Origin: Prochilodus magdalenae
Lineage: Eukaryota > Chordata > Actinopteri > Characiformes > Prochilodontidae
Length of the DNA stretch: 64,000 nt
Direction of reading: 5' to 3'
NCBI GenBank assembly: GCA_024036415.1
Contig: JAMWET010005490.1
Span: 125,001 to 189,000 of the forward strand
Below the pieces are notes generated by a model. That model worked only from the letters and a program-made list of their open reading frames with translations, searched no databases and was not told where the DNA came from. The position numbers were made by a program, and so were the translations under genes. Of this stretch, positions 1 to 11,585 are shown in pieces. The stretch's first letter is position 1. Every line of letters begins with the position of its first letter.

Positions 1-499
1 CACAATGGCAAGCTGCACGACTGGCTGTGTAAATGCAGAGCTCCGGCCATCAACAGGAATCTCCTCGTTATGACGGAATGGGTCTGAACCAGACATTAAG
101 CCCACATGGAGATGAATCATGGACTGGGCTGCTGTGACAGGGAGCAATGCTCCGGGCATGTGCTCAAGCAGCTCTGCTCTCCAAAACACTCTACACACCG
201 AATGATAGTGTTTATGTTGGGTGCTGGGTGTAACTGTGCGAGCGCTTAGCAACAAGGAGGCTAATAGCATTATTGATTATGCCATTTAGCTGCTACTTTG
301 CAGGTGTTAATCGGTGAGGTGGATTCTCAGACTTGACATTAAGCCGGATTGGGGGCTTGTCTTAAGAATAAGCTAGTCCACATTTTAGGGCCAAAACTAT
401 TTTAATATTATCAATATTTGTAAACGGCTGCTGTGCTGAAAAAATTACAAGCTGCAATAAATATAAAATAGCTCACTGGATAAAAAAAAAGAGTCACTG

Positions 500-920
500 T
501 GTGTTTAAGGGTTGTAGTAACTTCAGGCTCCTGTAGATGGCGCTGCACAGGGATGATGGGGCTATAGATACTTGTGGGGTGTAACTGACGGGATCTATAG
601 ATTGGGAAGAGGGGCTACAGTGCAGGGAATGTCTCGCTCCATGTGTGGAAAACGCTCCAGAGCAGATGTTAATGATTGGCTAAAAGGAGGGACTGCATGT
701 GGGCGTGGCCAAAGACCATAGTGTGAAGGCGTACGGTCATACGGGTCTACCAGCAGTGGATAAAATCCCAGTCTACAGGGAATTCTCCTCGGGATTGGGC
801 CAGGGAAGCCACAAAATCTGGATCTACTGACCAGTTCTTTGATGTAAGAGTGTCTGAACACTGATGTGGCTACATCCAGAAACTTGTCCAGTACATGCCC
901 AATCCAAGCCCCAGCTTTTT
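500..920 (+). mobile_element. Tc1-like family A remnant (transposase HTH end)
   Basis: This repeat carries the start of a Tc1/mariner-type transposase, MSRSMCGKRSRADVNDWLKG, and ends in GAATTCTCCTCGG-like and TCCAGAAACTTGTCCA blocks seen in the other copies. This copy has lost about 28 bases at 728 that encode part of the helix-turn-helix (VKEVAESAGVWKR in other copies). Confidence 0.75.
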
Positions 921-1467
921 CGGCTGGTGAGCTTATATTAAATAATCAGACTCAGGAGGGAGGATAGATTAGATTAGCCGGTTGGATTCCAGAAATTTTT
1001 AAGTCCCCTCCAATCTAATTCCAAGTGACAGGAACGGAGGAGCCAGTCCAACACGGTAACCTCGGCTCCCAAAACGAAGATATAGAGAGGGACATCTGGG
1101 GGCAAAACTTGCAAAGGTTCATTGGAAGTTCAAGGAGGAACGACAGGTAGTCATAACCCTGCCTTCACCCCAGCAGAGATGCTCGATAGCGTTGAGTGTA
1201 AGAGATGTGAGTGTAAATCCCAATGTTGTAGGGAGGCTGTCTGCTTAAAGCCAAGTTGGTGGTCTATAGACATCCATTACTGAATATGTACGTTAGCCTC
1301 TGCTGCTCCACTATGAATGAGTTTTCCTGTTCACGGCCGAGCTCGGTGGCCTACTGAGCTCCTGCTACCCTTATGGAGGTAGAGTGCCGGGGCAGGTGGG
1401 AGCCGGATTGGGTCATGAGCAGTGTAGTAGGGTTGGATGGTCAGTCCACGTTGCATGCAAGACTCAC
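921..1467. other. Intron, no recognised feature
   Basis: Non-coding sequence downstream of the last exon in the window. No tail exon with the expected YHWDTSDW motif was found on the minus strand. It holds no obvious repeat. Confidence 0.5.
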
Positions 1468-1566
1468 CGTTGTCATCGCAGGAGTCAGATCTGATAGAAT
1501 CGGTATGAGCCTCGCTGGTACTGCTGTCCGAAAAGCAGGTGGCGTCCTCCGCACCGCTGCCGTGTT
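1468..1566 (-). CDS. fat3: fat3 exon w23: cytoplasmic tail
   Basis: A 99-base exon, phase 1 at both ends; acceptor cttctccacag, donor AACG|GTGAGT. It encodes HGSGAEDATCFSDSSTSEAH and then SIRSDSCDDNG. The SDSCDDNG ending matches the conserved FAT1/FAT3 tail segment that is followed by YHWDTSDWMP in known proteins. That continuation is not found on the minus strand of 1-1467, so the remaining tail exons lie beyond the left edge. Confidence 0.88.
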
Positions 1567-1619
1567 CTGTGGAGAAGTGGAAATAAATCAATCAATCAAT
1601 AAATACAGAAACAACAGTG

Positions 1620-1775
1620 TTCAGTGACCGCTGATGAAGGACTAGAGGATGACCAACACTGCCCTGTGCAGCAGCAGATGAGCTACACCTACAAGGTGGT
1701 CCAGCAACAAAGGAGTCTCTATTAGAGGGGACAGTGAGTGGACGCAGGGTTTAAACACTCCAGCGGTACCATCCC
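1620..1775 (+). mobile_element. Fragment of foldback element (central part)
   Basis: The stretch from GACCGCTGATGAAGG through CAGTGAGTGGACGCAG matches the spacer of the two foldback elements at 27425 and 42733. Neither inverted arm is present. Confidence 0.6.
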
Positions 1776-2509
1776 TAATCTCGGCTCAACCCAGCACAGC
1801 CAGCCTGTGATTAAACCGACAGGCCACACCTTTCCCCTACCTACACTCATTGTCCAATCTGACGTGCCCATTGTGATCTATGGGACATGGCTGAGAAACA
1901 AGCGCTCTCCATTATAGTTTGTGCTATGCTAAATTTCTAATTTTGTGTAAAGCCTATAGCCATGGGACAGTCCCGGATCCGGATACTCTGAACTGCTCTA
2001 CTTGGATGGATGTGAGGGTTTCACCTAGCTAAGAGCACACCCAGCCCTAGAACCTGTCCTGCCACCCCACTGTTCACCTGAACGTGGCTCGTCGATATTT
2101 CTCATGGACGGAAACGTCTCCCTGTCGGCCTATTCCTAGCGTCAGCATGACGGCCCGCAGCAGATGGCTCTGATGACTATAATCTGCTTTGTTGCAAAAC
2201 AATTTACAAGCCTCTGGAGTATTCTGAAGAGGAAGGCAATTTCTCTGCCGCTAAAAGCCGAGACAAAACAAGACCACAGGATATGAAGTCATAAAGCAAC
2301 AGCCCGTTCGTTTAAAACTAGAGCGAGTGCTGCTGATTTCGTTTAAATATCAGGCTCTTAACCTTTCCCACACTCATCATTCAGTTATTAATCTGACAGA
2401 GGCAGTTCGGCCAAAAACATTCACTCCTCCCCCGCTTTCACATCCCCTGTGCAGTCAAGCAGCCCAGATCTGAACATTGCTTTAGATTAAAGGCTAATGT
2501 AGACAAGAC

Positions 2510-2557
2510 ATTCATTCATTCATTCATTCATTCATTCATTCATTCATTCATTCATTT
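2510..2557 (+). repeat. (CATT)n microsatellite
   Basis: About 12 tandem CATT units. They directly precede a dispersed repeat whose other fish copies commonly carry such a tail. Confidence 0.9.
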
Positions 2558-2895
2558 GGTCATTCATCTTCTGACGCACTTATCACTCTGGGTGGTGGGG
2601 GATGCTGGAGCCTATCCCAGCCCTCATTGGGCGGAATGCAGGAAACACCCTACACAGGCTGCCAGTCCATCCCATGGCATGTACATAGACATACGCATTA
2701 ACACACACGCAGACATTCACACCTATGGGGCACGTTAGAATATTCAATTCACCTGAGTGCATGTCTTTTGGCTGAGGGAGGAAAACGGAGCACCTGGAGG
2801 AAACCCAAATAGACATGGGGGGAACTTGCTAACTCGACAACAAAGGGCCCCAGATGCCCGAGTTGGGAATCAAACCCAGGTCCTTCCTGCTGTTA
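2558..2895 (-). mobile_element. Dispersed LINE-tail-like repeat
   Basis: The blocks GGTGGGGGATGCTGGAGCCT, GGAGGAAACCCA and GGAATCAAACCCAGG are typical of a very common fish and vertebrate dispersed repeat. With the (CATT)n tract at one end it probably represents a LINE 3' tail in minus orientation. A related degenerate copy lies at 58330-58570. Confidence 0.5.
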
Positions 2896-5022
2896 GGAAA
2901 CAGCACAGCCCATAATAATTTAGTGCGGTCACATCACAGGACCGTCTGAGGCATCATGTTCTGCCTGTGTCTGTGTGGGTTTCCTCCGGGTGCTGTAAAA
3001 TAACACTTTTTGGCCTAATCTGAAACCAAACACAATAAAACATCAGTCCAAAGTGTTCATTCATTGCTCCATATTTACACTATTGCAAAGATTAAATAGA
3101 CTAAATACCAGATAGCAAGCAGATGTGGGCCACATCTGGCAAAGGGACTCCTGGCCAAATGTTGGCGCTGGCAATCTGGCCCAATTATTTAAAATATGCA
3201 TCTGACTCACCTGTTCCAAAACAGATCTGGAAAAGGGGATTGTGGGCCAGATTTGGGATGGGGTCTGGGATGTATTTTTGTCTTGGTTTTTCAAAAAAAA
3301 AAAAAAAAATTATTACTTATCTGCATCTACATCCTAAATCTAAATCCAGAAACTAGAAAAAGGTAACAGCATCATTTAAAACATAAATTTTTCCATATAA
3401 ATGATTCTGAAATTTCTCTCCAGAAGCTTTTTCTTTTTAAATTTGTTTTTCATTTTTGGCCAAATAAGTTTGCTTGCAGAACACTCGGTGCATCCCCACT
3501 CTAAGGCATTCAACTCTAGACATCTGGTTCTTAGGAGCCTCTTAAAAGGATGTAGTGTGTGTAAATGTGCACTGAATACTATCAGATGAGCACCAAATAC
3601 TATGTGGTGAGCACCATATATGAATGTGGTGTATTTTTGATAGTATCCAGAGCTCACCTGATAGTATCTAGTGCCCACCACCTAGTATCTGGTGCTCTGC
3701 TGATAGTATTCATCTTATCTAAAAATGAGACTCTGTATGGGTCCTCTCGGTACCATTGTTAACAATTGTGACTCGGTACGTTTCACTAGAACCTTTTCAT
3801 CATGAGTTCGATGACTTGGCCTGTATATCAACCATTTAATTATGCAGATAAAAAAGAACTACGTAATACCCTTTAAAGTCTGTGACTGAATATTTTGCCT
3901 GCAGAGTGTCTGCATAAATTAAGATAGTTGCTAAGGTGTTGCTAAAAATGAATGGGACTCTATGGGAGCAAGGAAGGAGGAATTGAAGACACATAGATAA
4001 GTGACGGTCAGGATTAGAGTTTGGGGATCTGACCTGGGTGAGCACATGTAGTTTGATGGCTGTAGGAAACAATAGGGTTTGAATGGAGGTGAAAGTGAAT
4101 GGGACTCTATGGGAGGAATGAGGGCTGGGGGAAAGACAGACGAGTGCGGGTCAGACCAACATGGAATTCTTGTATGTGGTCTGCCTCGAGGTAGTGTATA
4201 CGAAACAGTGTCTGTCAGGCGAGCAGAGGTACAGTAGATGGGTGTGTACTTTTCCACCCCATTCATTTTAATGGGGTAAAATGTGAATTTAATTATTTTT
4301 TTCCAAAAACTTTTAAATTGAGATTTTAATGAAGTTTTTTTCCAGATCATAAAGCTGCACGCAGGCACACCATTCCTAATCAGACCAAACATTTCAGAGC
4401 TGGACTCCTCAAATACTGTCAGACAAAAACCTCTTCACCAAAAATAATAATAATAAGAAAAATATAAATCAGATAACAGTAGTGTAGTCCAATCACTAAT
4501 CAGACATTTTCTACTAATTAGCAGCTTATAAGCAGTCACAATGTATTGCGTAGGAACCATTTCTTGGAAAGTCATGACCTTCACAGTAAAGCATCTCATT
4601 GCTCCACCTCCCTGTGTAAAACTGACCCCAGACCGCACCCAGGCTTGAGGCTGTAATTCATTTTCATCATCCCTCCATATGAGTCAGGTGGATCAGTGCT
4701 TAGCAGTCCACATGCAGGTGTGGGGTTAGATGCTAAAAGCCTTCGCTACGTGTACTTGGAAGAAAGCTTTTCAGGCTCTGTTTGTCGGCACCGGGGTAAT
4801 TTTGGTCTATTTACATTACCTGCGGTAACGTTCCCGGAGCGGGAAACAATATGCATAATTCCTTTCCATATAAATGGAAGTTAAATCGGCCTTGGGGAAT
4901 TATAGATGGCCCATTTGTGAGTCATAGGAAAAATCACACTCTGTGTTTTATTGCAGCATCTGCTTTATCTGAGATGGGCGTGTGTGTCTTGTGTGTGCGG
5001 GTGTGTGCTCTCACGCCGTTAC

Positions 5023-5807
5023 CCTGCGGCCTGTCCATTTCCTCTCCATCTGCCTGATAGCCCCGGTCTTCCCAGTCCAGAGCTCGGGCTTCACGCTCCA
5101 TGTTGTCATTCTCCTCATCATCGTCTTCATCATCCTCATCCTCGTCCTCCTCTTCCCAGGGCGGTTTGCGGATAGGGCTGCGCTCTGCAGGATGGGCTGG
5201 CAATGACGGGGGCAGGTTTGGCGCCACGCTGCACACCGCCACGCCCCTCCGCGAGAGCCCCAGGATGTGTGATCCATCTGTCCCGAAGGTGCTCAACTGG
5301 GGTGGACAGGACAAAGTGGCCAGGGCCCCGCCACCCTCCGCCGTATCGCCAGGCTTTCCCTGGCAGCGGGGCAGGGTGTACGCCGTAGGGCGTACCATGA
5401 CCTGCGGGGGCCCTCCGGTGCCCTCACTGCTGTAGAGACCAGCGCTGCTGACCCGCACCGCTTTGAACTCGATGGCCTCGGCGCCCTTGTAGGCCGTTTC
5501 TGTGGAAATGCCCACCGCCTCGGCTCTGGCCCAGTCCTTGCGCAGCACCTTCTTGCGGAAAGCTGCCAGCAGGGTCAGCAGCACCAGCACCACGAACAGC
5601 AGCACCCCAATGCCGATTATTTCCCCAGGCCCGACGTAGGACAGAGCCTCCGCCTGCAGGTCTGAGCTGTCCCGGGATGATGGCTGACCGCAGAACTGGC
5701 CCTCAAAGCCGGCCGTGCAGTTGCAGTAGAAGGTCCCGAACGTGTTGACGCACATGCCACCGTTTTCGCACTCCTCCCTCTCACACTCGTTCACGTCCTC
5801 ATCACAT
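5023..5807 (-). CDS. fat3: fat3 exon w22: calcium-binding EGF, transmembrane helix, cytoplasmic tail
   Basis: This exon has 785 bases, phase 2 in and phase 1 out; acceptor gtcccacag, donor GCAGG|GTAACG. Residues 1-39 are a calcium-binding EGF (DVNECEREECENGGMC, then GTFYCNCTAGFEG). A linker of about 22 residues leads to the single transmembrane helix (5620-5558, IIGIGVLLFVVLVLLTLLA) and the stop-transfer FRKKVLRKD. The tail carries GGPPQVMVRPTAYTLPRC, GVAVCSVAPNLPP and SPIRKPPWE, all FAT3-like. A run of about 17 acidic residues follows (about 5104-5156). An alternative donor GGC|GTGAGA eight bases further on would give phase 0, which does not fit the next exon. Confidence 0.93.
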
Positions 5808-5876
5808 CTGTGGGACAGAGAGAAAGAAAGACTGACCAATAAATGTAAGGCTTATGATGCACAGTCAGCTCCTAAA

Positions 5877-6010
5877 GTGTTGGGGTCTACCAGTGGTGGC
5901 TAAAATCCCAGTCTACAGGGAATCCTCCTCGGAATTGTGCCAGGGAAGGCATCCACCAAATCTGGACCACCTGACCAATTCTTTAATGCAACATCCAGAA
6001 ACTTGTCAAT
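5877..6010 (+). mobile_element. Tc1-like family A fragment
   Basis: The segment with TACCAGTGGTGGCTAAAATC and ACATCCAGAAACTTGTC matches the middle and 3' part of family A. It sits only 70 bases upstream of exon w22. Confidence 0.65.
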
Positions 6011-6399
6011 CCTTCAGTGGTCTAAAAAAGTCTGTCATTATATGGTGCAATGTTATATAACATACTCTATAAGTGGTGAACAATGTATATATCCTAGGGG
6101 GTCCGTGACCCCTTAATAAACCTAAAGGACCCCCAGATTGTCTCCAAATTTTCAGGGTCCCTGATAATGAACTCATGTTGTCAACTCTTTCAATAAGCCT
6201 GTTTCAGCTATGATGGTGAGCTTCCATTGGTCCTAACTAGCTACAGCTGCAACACTGCTCTGCCTGAGGGTGGCGTAGTCACCTGTGTTGCTTGGTGTCA
6301 GGCCATGATGCTATAGGTCTAGTTCTTTCGTCTCAGTGAACTTTGCTAGGGTTGTCCCCCCACCTCCAACCGCTAAGTAGGGTGGGCCGATACATATGA

Positions 6400-6720
6400 T
6401 CAAGGTATGGGTGTCCATTTCACCCCAGCCACCACTCTCTGGAGGTCACTTGAGGTCATCTTACAGTGGGGGGACATTGGAATGAGGTGGGGCTTATCAC
6501 GGTCAGTAGAGAGTGGGTTTGGCCCTCTGCCAGTCTGTAGCTGTGTTGTCCTGTGTGTTTGCTGCTGGACCTTGTTCTTATGAACCAGACGCTCACTGTA
6601 TCTGCCAGTAAAGCTAGAACCCAGCCTTCGGTTCCTCACTGAGAACCTGCTGTACATGTGGAGATGCTGGTTGAAGAAGAAACTGGAGTGGGCTCTGATT
6701 TATATACTGTATCGCCCAGT
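6400..6720 (-). mobile_element. Tc1-like family C fragment (transposase, antisense)
   Basis: The minus strand encodes a degenerate RNRRLGSSFTGRYSERLVHK segment followed by TSSDLQR. Three copies occur in the window (also 24030-24452 and 30598-31114). The SDLQ..W..AG pattern resembles the second half of a Tc1 transposase DNA-binding region, so a Tc1-like origin is inferred. Confidence 0.6.
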
Positions 6721-7531
6721 CTTTAGTGAGAGGCATGTTTGTCGACATCACTTGCACACTAGTCCCACCCTTTGATTTTCCCCTCATTAACCAAGCTCGG
6801 CCAGGCTCCAAAAGAAAGAGGGGCTCCACCAGGGGGCTTGTTGTTTTTAATGAGTCAGAATTCCGTGCTCTGTAATTTGCGGCCGAGATACGAAACACAG
6901 AGTGTAATATTTCCTTTCAATTATCCGTGATTAAGAGAATTCCTAAACACAAGCAATGAGTGAATTGATAAGAGCGTCGTTCAGTAGCGGACGCAAAGTT
7001 TGGAAAGCCATCAAACTTCTGATTAAAACGCTACAAGGTTAAGCAAATCTTCCGCGCAATAGGCTGTAATTATATGTTGCATAACTTAAACAACCAAACA
7101 GTTACGCAACGCAATTAGACTCTGCATTCAGAAGGAATTCGGAGGACGTACCGTAAAGTTTTCTTTGATTAAAAATAAATTAATAATAGGAACAGTTCAC
7201 TCAAGTGTCGGAACTTCGGTTCGGCTGCAGAAAGCAACAGAGCGGGTTTATTGCTTCACCGAAACTGAAAAATGAAAGACCGATGCTGTGTTGCTGAAAG
7301 AAGCAGGCCGAGGTGTTTTCACCCTGAGTCATGGAAAGTCCTCAAGCTGTAAGAAGCTTAAGTTGGTTATATGAAGAAGGATGCCTGGAAGCAATTATTG
7401 TTTTGCGTATATCATAGTTGGTTCTAAACCGAGGGATCAAAATGATGAGCGCTAAGCTTTATGGACTCATACCTAACTATATATATGTACATAACCATAA
7501 ACATATCTATACACTCATTATCAAAAGAATA
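6721..7531. other. Intron, no recognised feature
   Basis: AT-rich intron sequence between two transposon remnants. No exon, repeat array or RNA was recognised. Confidence 0.5.
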
Positions 7532-8406
7532 GCTGCACCCAGAAGGAATCAACCAACAAGAGTGAAAATTGGTGGGTGGGTTTGACATCATGAGACACGC
7601 CATTGATTCAAGTTTCCCGCTCGGCTACTCTTGTGATGTAAGCAGGGACGGACCTTATCTCTGCACCGGACTGGCTTTCCATTCTGACTCGTGTTTGTGT
7701 TGGTCATGTCCTTTACAAGTGAAGCATGCAGTGGATAAGAGTTCGAAACCAATTTGAGCAGCTGGAGGAGTTGGAGAGGGGTCACGGGCTGCGGGAAGCA
7801 GAGTGGTCTTATCAATGGGCCATACCAGTCAGGCAGATGCTACCATAGAGACACACCAGCGGCATGGAGGACATGGGAGAGCTACTCGAACCACTGGGAG
7901 ACAGAACCGACGCAATGTTCGACCTGCACGGACTGACCCAACTGATAGACTGAGGACATTCCGCGAGCAGTGGTGTCCTCCATGAGTCATCCTGTTAGTG
8001 CAGCACCATTGGCAGATGGCTGCACCACGCAGGACTACATGCACACAGACCGTTACCACGACTGTCCTTAACACCACGTCTCCGTCACCAAAGACTGCAG
8101 TGGTGTCGTACCAGACTGTCATGGAGCGACTCAGAATGGCAGCGGGTCATCTTCAGTGACGAGTCCCGCTTTAGTCTTGGTGGAGAAGGCCTGGTGTCAC
8201 TCCACCTCCACCCCTACCGCACCATCTGCAGGAACTGTGTGAGGATGTTCAAGCTGCATGGGATGGATTATCACAGGACACCATTAGGAACCTCTACAGC
8301 TCCATACCGAGACGTCTGGCGTGTTGGGTTAGCAAACACGGCGGCCCGACGCCATACTGAGAGACAGACTTCTGTATGTGTAGCTCAATAAATATTGATC
8401 ATATCA
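7532..8406 (+). mobile_element. Tc1-like family B, internally deleted transposon
   Basis: The element starts AGCTGCACCCAGAAGGAATC and ends AATAAATATTGATCATATCA. It encodes a broken Tc1 transposase: GLREAEWS (helix-turn-helix) and then FSDESRFSLGG (second catalytic Asp region). The region between there and the C-terminal part is deleted, joining to LHPYRTICRNCVRMFKLHG. It has several stops and shifts, so it is non-autonomous. The same deletion joint occurs in copies at 54428, 57290 and 63195. Confidence 0.85.
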
Positions 8407-8547
8407 TAGGTCTTAGATCATGGATGAGAATTCTATGAAGGTAAACGCTCTTAATTATCGGCTTCATGTTTCTATTATGCATAGCCGTCAGCTCAGAATA
8501 GGCAAGGGATAAAAAGCTGAACATGAGTCACTAGGAATATTATACAG

Positions 8548-9117
8548 GACCAGTCAAAGTTTGAACACCCCCCTCTAAACAGATGTAGCTGGTGATCTCA
8601 TAGACTCTACAGTGGTACACTGAACAGCTCCACCTGATGAGAGTCTGAACCAGTCCATATCCTGATACACCACATCTACTCCTGATGTACACAGTATGAT
8701 ACTCCTCCATATCTCCACCTCTAATATATATTTAGTGGTGTAAAAACTTTGATCTCTTTTTCTGCACAGTGTAAAAGCTCTAGTCCTCCTTTCAGGTTAG
8801 TGAATATTCATGAGGGACCGACCAATAGAATCGCTCCTAACCTGCTTAGTAATAAACCTTGTTCTATCAGCTCCACTGCAGGGTAAGGAAGCTGGTTCCT
8901 CCTCCTGTACAGCTCCACTCTGGAGGGGTTTAAGGTGGACTGTATAATTCCATGAGAGGGTTTTAAGGTGGACTGTATAATTCCATGAGAGGGTTTTAAG
9001 GTGGACTGTATAATTCCATTAGGGCTAGTTTATAGTTTGGTGTCTTCACTTTTATTCTACAGTAAAGCTTTAAGATACACAGAAGGAGGAGCCGTGTCTA
9101 AAGTTTTGACTGGTAGT
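8548..9117 (+). mobile_element. MITE-like element with GACCAGTCAAA ends
   Basis: The block begins GACCAGTCAAAGTTTGAACA and ends with AAAGTTTTGACTGGTA, a terminal inverted repeat. The interior holds CCACCTGATGAGAGTCTGAA and three GGTGGACTGTATAATTCC units. No coding capacity was seen. A second copy is at 29797-30385. Confidence 0.75.
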
Positions 9118-9888
9118 CTATTGGCACATGATATTTCCCTATGAATTCTAATGCAGTTATATATATATATAAATAAATATGGATGATATATTAAGTCCAA
9201 GCATTTTCCACATGTTTTAAAATTGATACAGAGGACATGTAGAACCTTTGCACAAAGCTGACTGGGCACTCTCAGAGCATGGTCCAATACAGATATGCAC
9301 TGCGCTGCTGCCCTCTACTGGACAAGCCCACTCTATTCATCCCACATTCGGCGACTCATTATTATGGATGCGAAGGCAGAGCCTTAATTAATGCAATATC
9401 CATCAATAATTATTCCCAGCCATAATGACATTATGAGCAGCTTAATCAGGAATAAGCACTACATGAAAATGGAATGAGGGATTAGACGCAGCGTGTAAGT
9501 GTGTGCATGCATATTTATGCGTGTGAATTTGCGCGGGAGGTGCATGGGTTGCCTGCTGAGTGAGTGAGCGAGTGAGCGACAGCGTAACATTATCTAAAAT
9601 GTGTTTGGAGTTTCTGTCTTATCACATCATTCCAGCAGATTCGGCGTTAATGGATCAGAACTGATGTTTGACTGGTCTAATGTGAGTGTGCTAAGCAGTC
9701 AAATGAATTGCTGTAAATATTGAATTTAACTGAACACGAAGCGAAGAGAGTCGATTCATCTTCGCTACACATTTCTGACACGGCACCCACCTCTTACATC
9801 CTTATGTTTCATCTCGTAAGCTAAGATCCTCTGACTCTGGTCTCCTAGCTGTTCCTAGGTTCAGGCTTTCCTCTATGGGTGGCAGGTC
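9118..9888. other. Intron, no recognised feature
   Basis: Holds a short (TA)n run at 9158-9172 and a GAGTGAGCGAGTGAGCGA run near 9561. Nothing coding. Confidence 0.5.
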
Positions 9889-9889
9889 C

Positions 9890-10108
9890 ATTGGTGTAGC
9901 TCAGCGGATAACACCGCTACCCACCAGGGAACCCCCACCACATGTGGGAGATTGGGGTTCGGATCCCAGTCGGGGTGACTATGCTGTGCTACACCAATAA
10001 GAGTCCTTGGGCAAGACTCCTAACACTGCACTGGCCCACCTGTAGTATGATTAACCTTGTATGTCGCTCTGGATAAGAGCCTCAGCTCAATGCCATAAAT
10101 GTAAATGT
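9890..10108 (+). mobile_element. tRNA-derived SINE, family 1
   Basis: The head GGTGTAGCTCAGCGGATAAC resembles a tRNA A box and GGGGTTCGGATCCCAG a B box. The body ends CGCTCTGGATAAGAGCCTCA and TGCCATAAATGTAAATG, a tail typical of fish SINEs. An antisense copy lies at 55158-55380. It is not a functional tRNA because no cloverleaf can be completed around the two boxes. Confidence 0.8.
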
Positions 10109-10109
10109 T

Positions 10110-11048
10110 GCCCTCCCCGCCCCACCGTTGTTTACTAGTATCTTTGGTTTTGTTTTAATTTGAGCTTATTAAAGACCTGCCCTTGCCTCCTGCCTCCTCG
10201 TCTTGTCCCATGTGACTCCCTGTCTGTTGTGTTGTTCCTCTGGTTCCTTATTTCTTTCATTTCTAGTGTTTTTGCTTTCTTCCGGGTTTTCCTCTCTGCC
10301 TCTGATCCCTGGAACTCCATCTCCCAGACCCCCATACCTGGTAACGTCACAGTCACATGTCCATCATCCACCATTACCATTCCAATCCACCAGTCCCAAT
10401 CCCAATCCACCAGTCCCATTTCCTAGATTTGATTCTCCCGAGTATTGATGACACCAACAGTGTCTCTTAACCACCGTAAGATGACCTCAAGTGACCTACA
10501 GAGAGACTGGTGAGCCGTGGCTGGGGTGAAACGCACAACAGTTTGTTTAGACTGTTTGTAGAAACACTCCTCTCTCGCCCTGACTCATTTCAAAGTCACA
10601 TTGTTGTATCCTCCGGACGCTTATTCCTTGTTGACTCTATTCTGATCTCTGGCTTTCTCTTCTCTGGAATTCCTCTGGTCTCGTCTTGCCCTCGCTTATT
10701 GTCTTTTTGGTATTTTGACTCTCGCCTGTCTTCAGTTATTTGACTCTGTCTGTCCCTTGCACTTTGATTGGCTGGGTTTTGTTGTTGAACCACGTTGCCG
10801 ATTTGGTAGATACACCCAGCCTTGATTTTAGCTCGGTGTGCGTCAAGCTGACTTTGTCCGGCGTTGGACTCATCCAAAAAGCAGTCCAGGCTGAAACCCG
10901 TCTTATCGCTTCACTCAGAATGGGAAGGGTTTAACTGGTTTAGTAGGCTGAATAAAAAACGATCCGTTGGATGCTTGGTTAGCTGACTTACACAGACTGT
11001 ATGGACTGGGGAGCGAACTGCGTGTTCTGAAACCTAGATATAGATCAT
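10110..11048. other. Intron, pyrimidine-rich retroelement-like stretch
   Basis: Long CT-rich text (for example TCTCTGGCTTTCTCTTCTCT around 10640) resembles the LTR-like repeats at 34620 and 59070, but no clear ends are visible. Nothing coding was supported. Confidence 0.35.
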
Positions 11049-11049
11049 A

Positions 11050-11325
11050 TATAGGGGCAGTCGTGGGCTGGAGGTTAGGGAACCAGCCTTGTGACCGGAG
11101 GGTCGCCGGTTCGATTCCCTGAACTGACAGTAACGACTGAGGTGTCCTTGAGCAAGGCACCTAACCCCTAACTGCTCCCCGGGCGCCGTGGATAGGGCTG
11201 CCCACCGCTCCGGGTAAGTGTTCACTAGTGAGTGTGTTTGTGGGTGTTTCACTTCACGGATGGGTTAAATGCGGAGACTAAATTTCCCCACTGTGGGATC
11301 AACAAGGGCTTTAAATCTAAATCTA
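11050..11325 (+). mobile_element. tRNA-derived SINE, family 2
   Basis: Contains GTGGGCTGGAGGTTAGGGAA and a clear B box CCGGTTCGATTCCC, followed by CCTTGAGCAAGGCACCTAAC and a tail with CACTGTGGGATCAACAAGG. A second copy in the same orientation is at 18212-18475. It ends about 105 bases from exon w21. Confidence 0.8.
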
Positions 11326-11431
11326 TACAGTACTATATCAAGCTGTTTCATTTCAGACAAATGCAGAACATTCTGTTTTCAACGATCAGAGACATGTAAC
11401 TGCTTTAAAGAGAGAGAAACTATGTCCTTAC

Positions 11432-11585
11432 ATGAGTCCGGTGAAGCCCCTGGGGCAGCCGCACAGGAAGGTGTTGCCCACTGCTTTGCAGTCTCCTCCG
11501 TTCTGACAGGGAGTGGGAATGCAGGACGTGACCTCCGTCTCACAGCGGGCTCCGGTGTACTGCGGGGGGCAGTTGCAGGAAAATG
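11432..11585 (-). CDS. fat3: fat3 exon w21: EGF repeats
   Basis: This exon has 154 bases, phase 1 in and phase 2 out; acceptor gaccccgcag, donor CTCAT|GTAAGG. It encodes AFSCNCPPQYTGARCETEV (end of one EGF), then CIPTPCQNGGDC and FLCGCPRGFTGL (a second EGF with the standard CxCxxGFTG ending). It joins CDEDVNECERE of the next exon. Confidence 0.94.

Larger units (their letters stand above)
1776..5022. other. Intron between exons w22 and w23, repeat-poor part
   Basis: This stretch holds a (CATT)n microsatellite and a dispersed repeat (annotated separately), a poly(A)/T block near 3292-3310, and a region around 3550-3715 rich in alternating TAGTATCTGGTGCTC-like units in both orientations. At 3945-3970 and 4105-4125 an identical AATGGGACTCTATGGGAG appears twice. 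No exon was found. Confidence 0.5.

Noticed and set aside
1..1467. Final fat3 tail exons
   Set aside because: Searched the minus strand for the expected YHWDTSDWMP continuation and a stop-bearing tail exon; none was found, so they are placed outside the window.
3376..3681. 101-codon minus-strand ORF near 3.5 kb
   Set aside because: Built largely from alternating repeat text (GAHHIVFGAHLIVFSAH) in an intron; no splice or homology support.
9890..9975. Functional tRNA gene
   Set aside because: A-box and B-box-like motifs are present, but no cloverleaf forms and the sequence continues into a SINE body that recurs at 55158.
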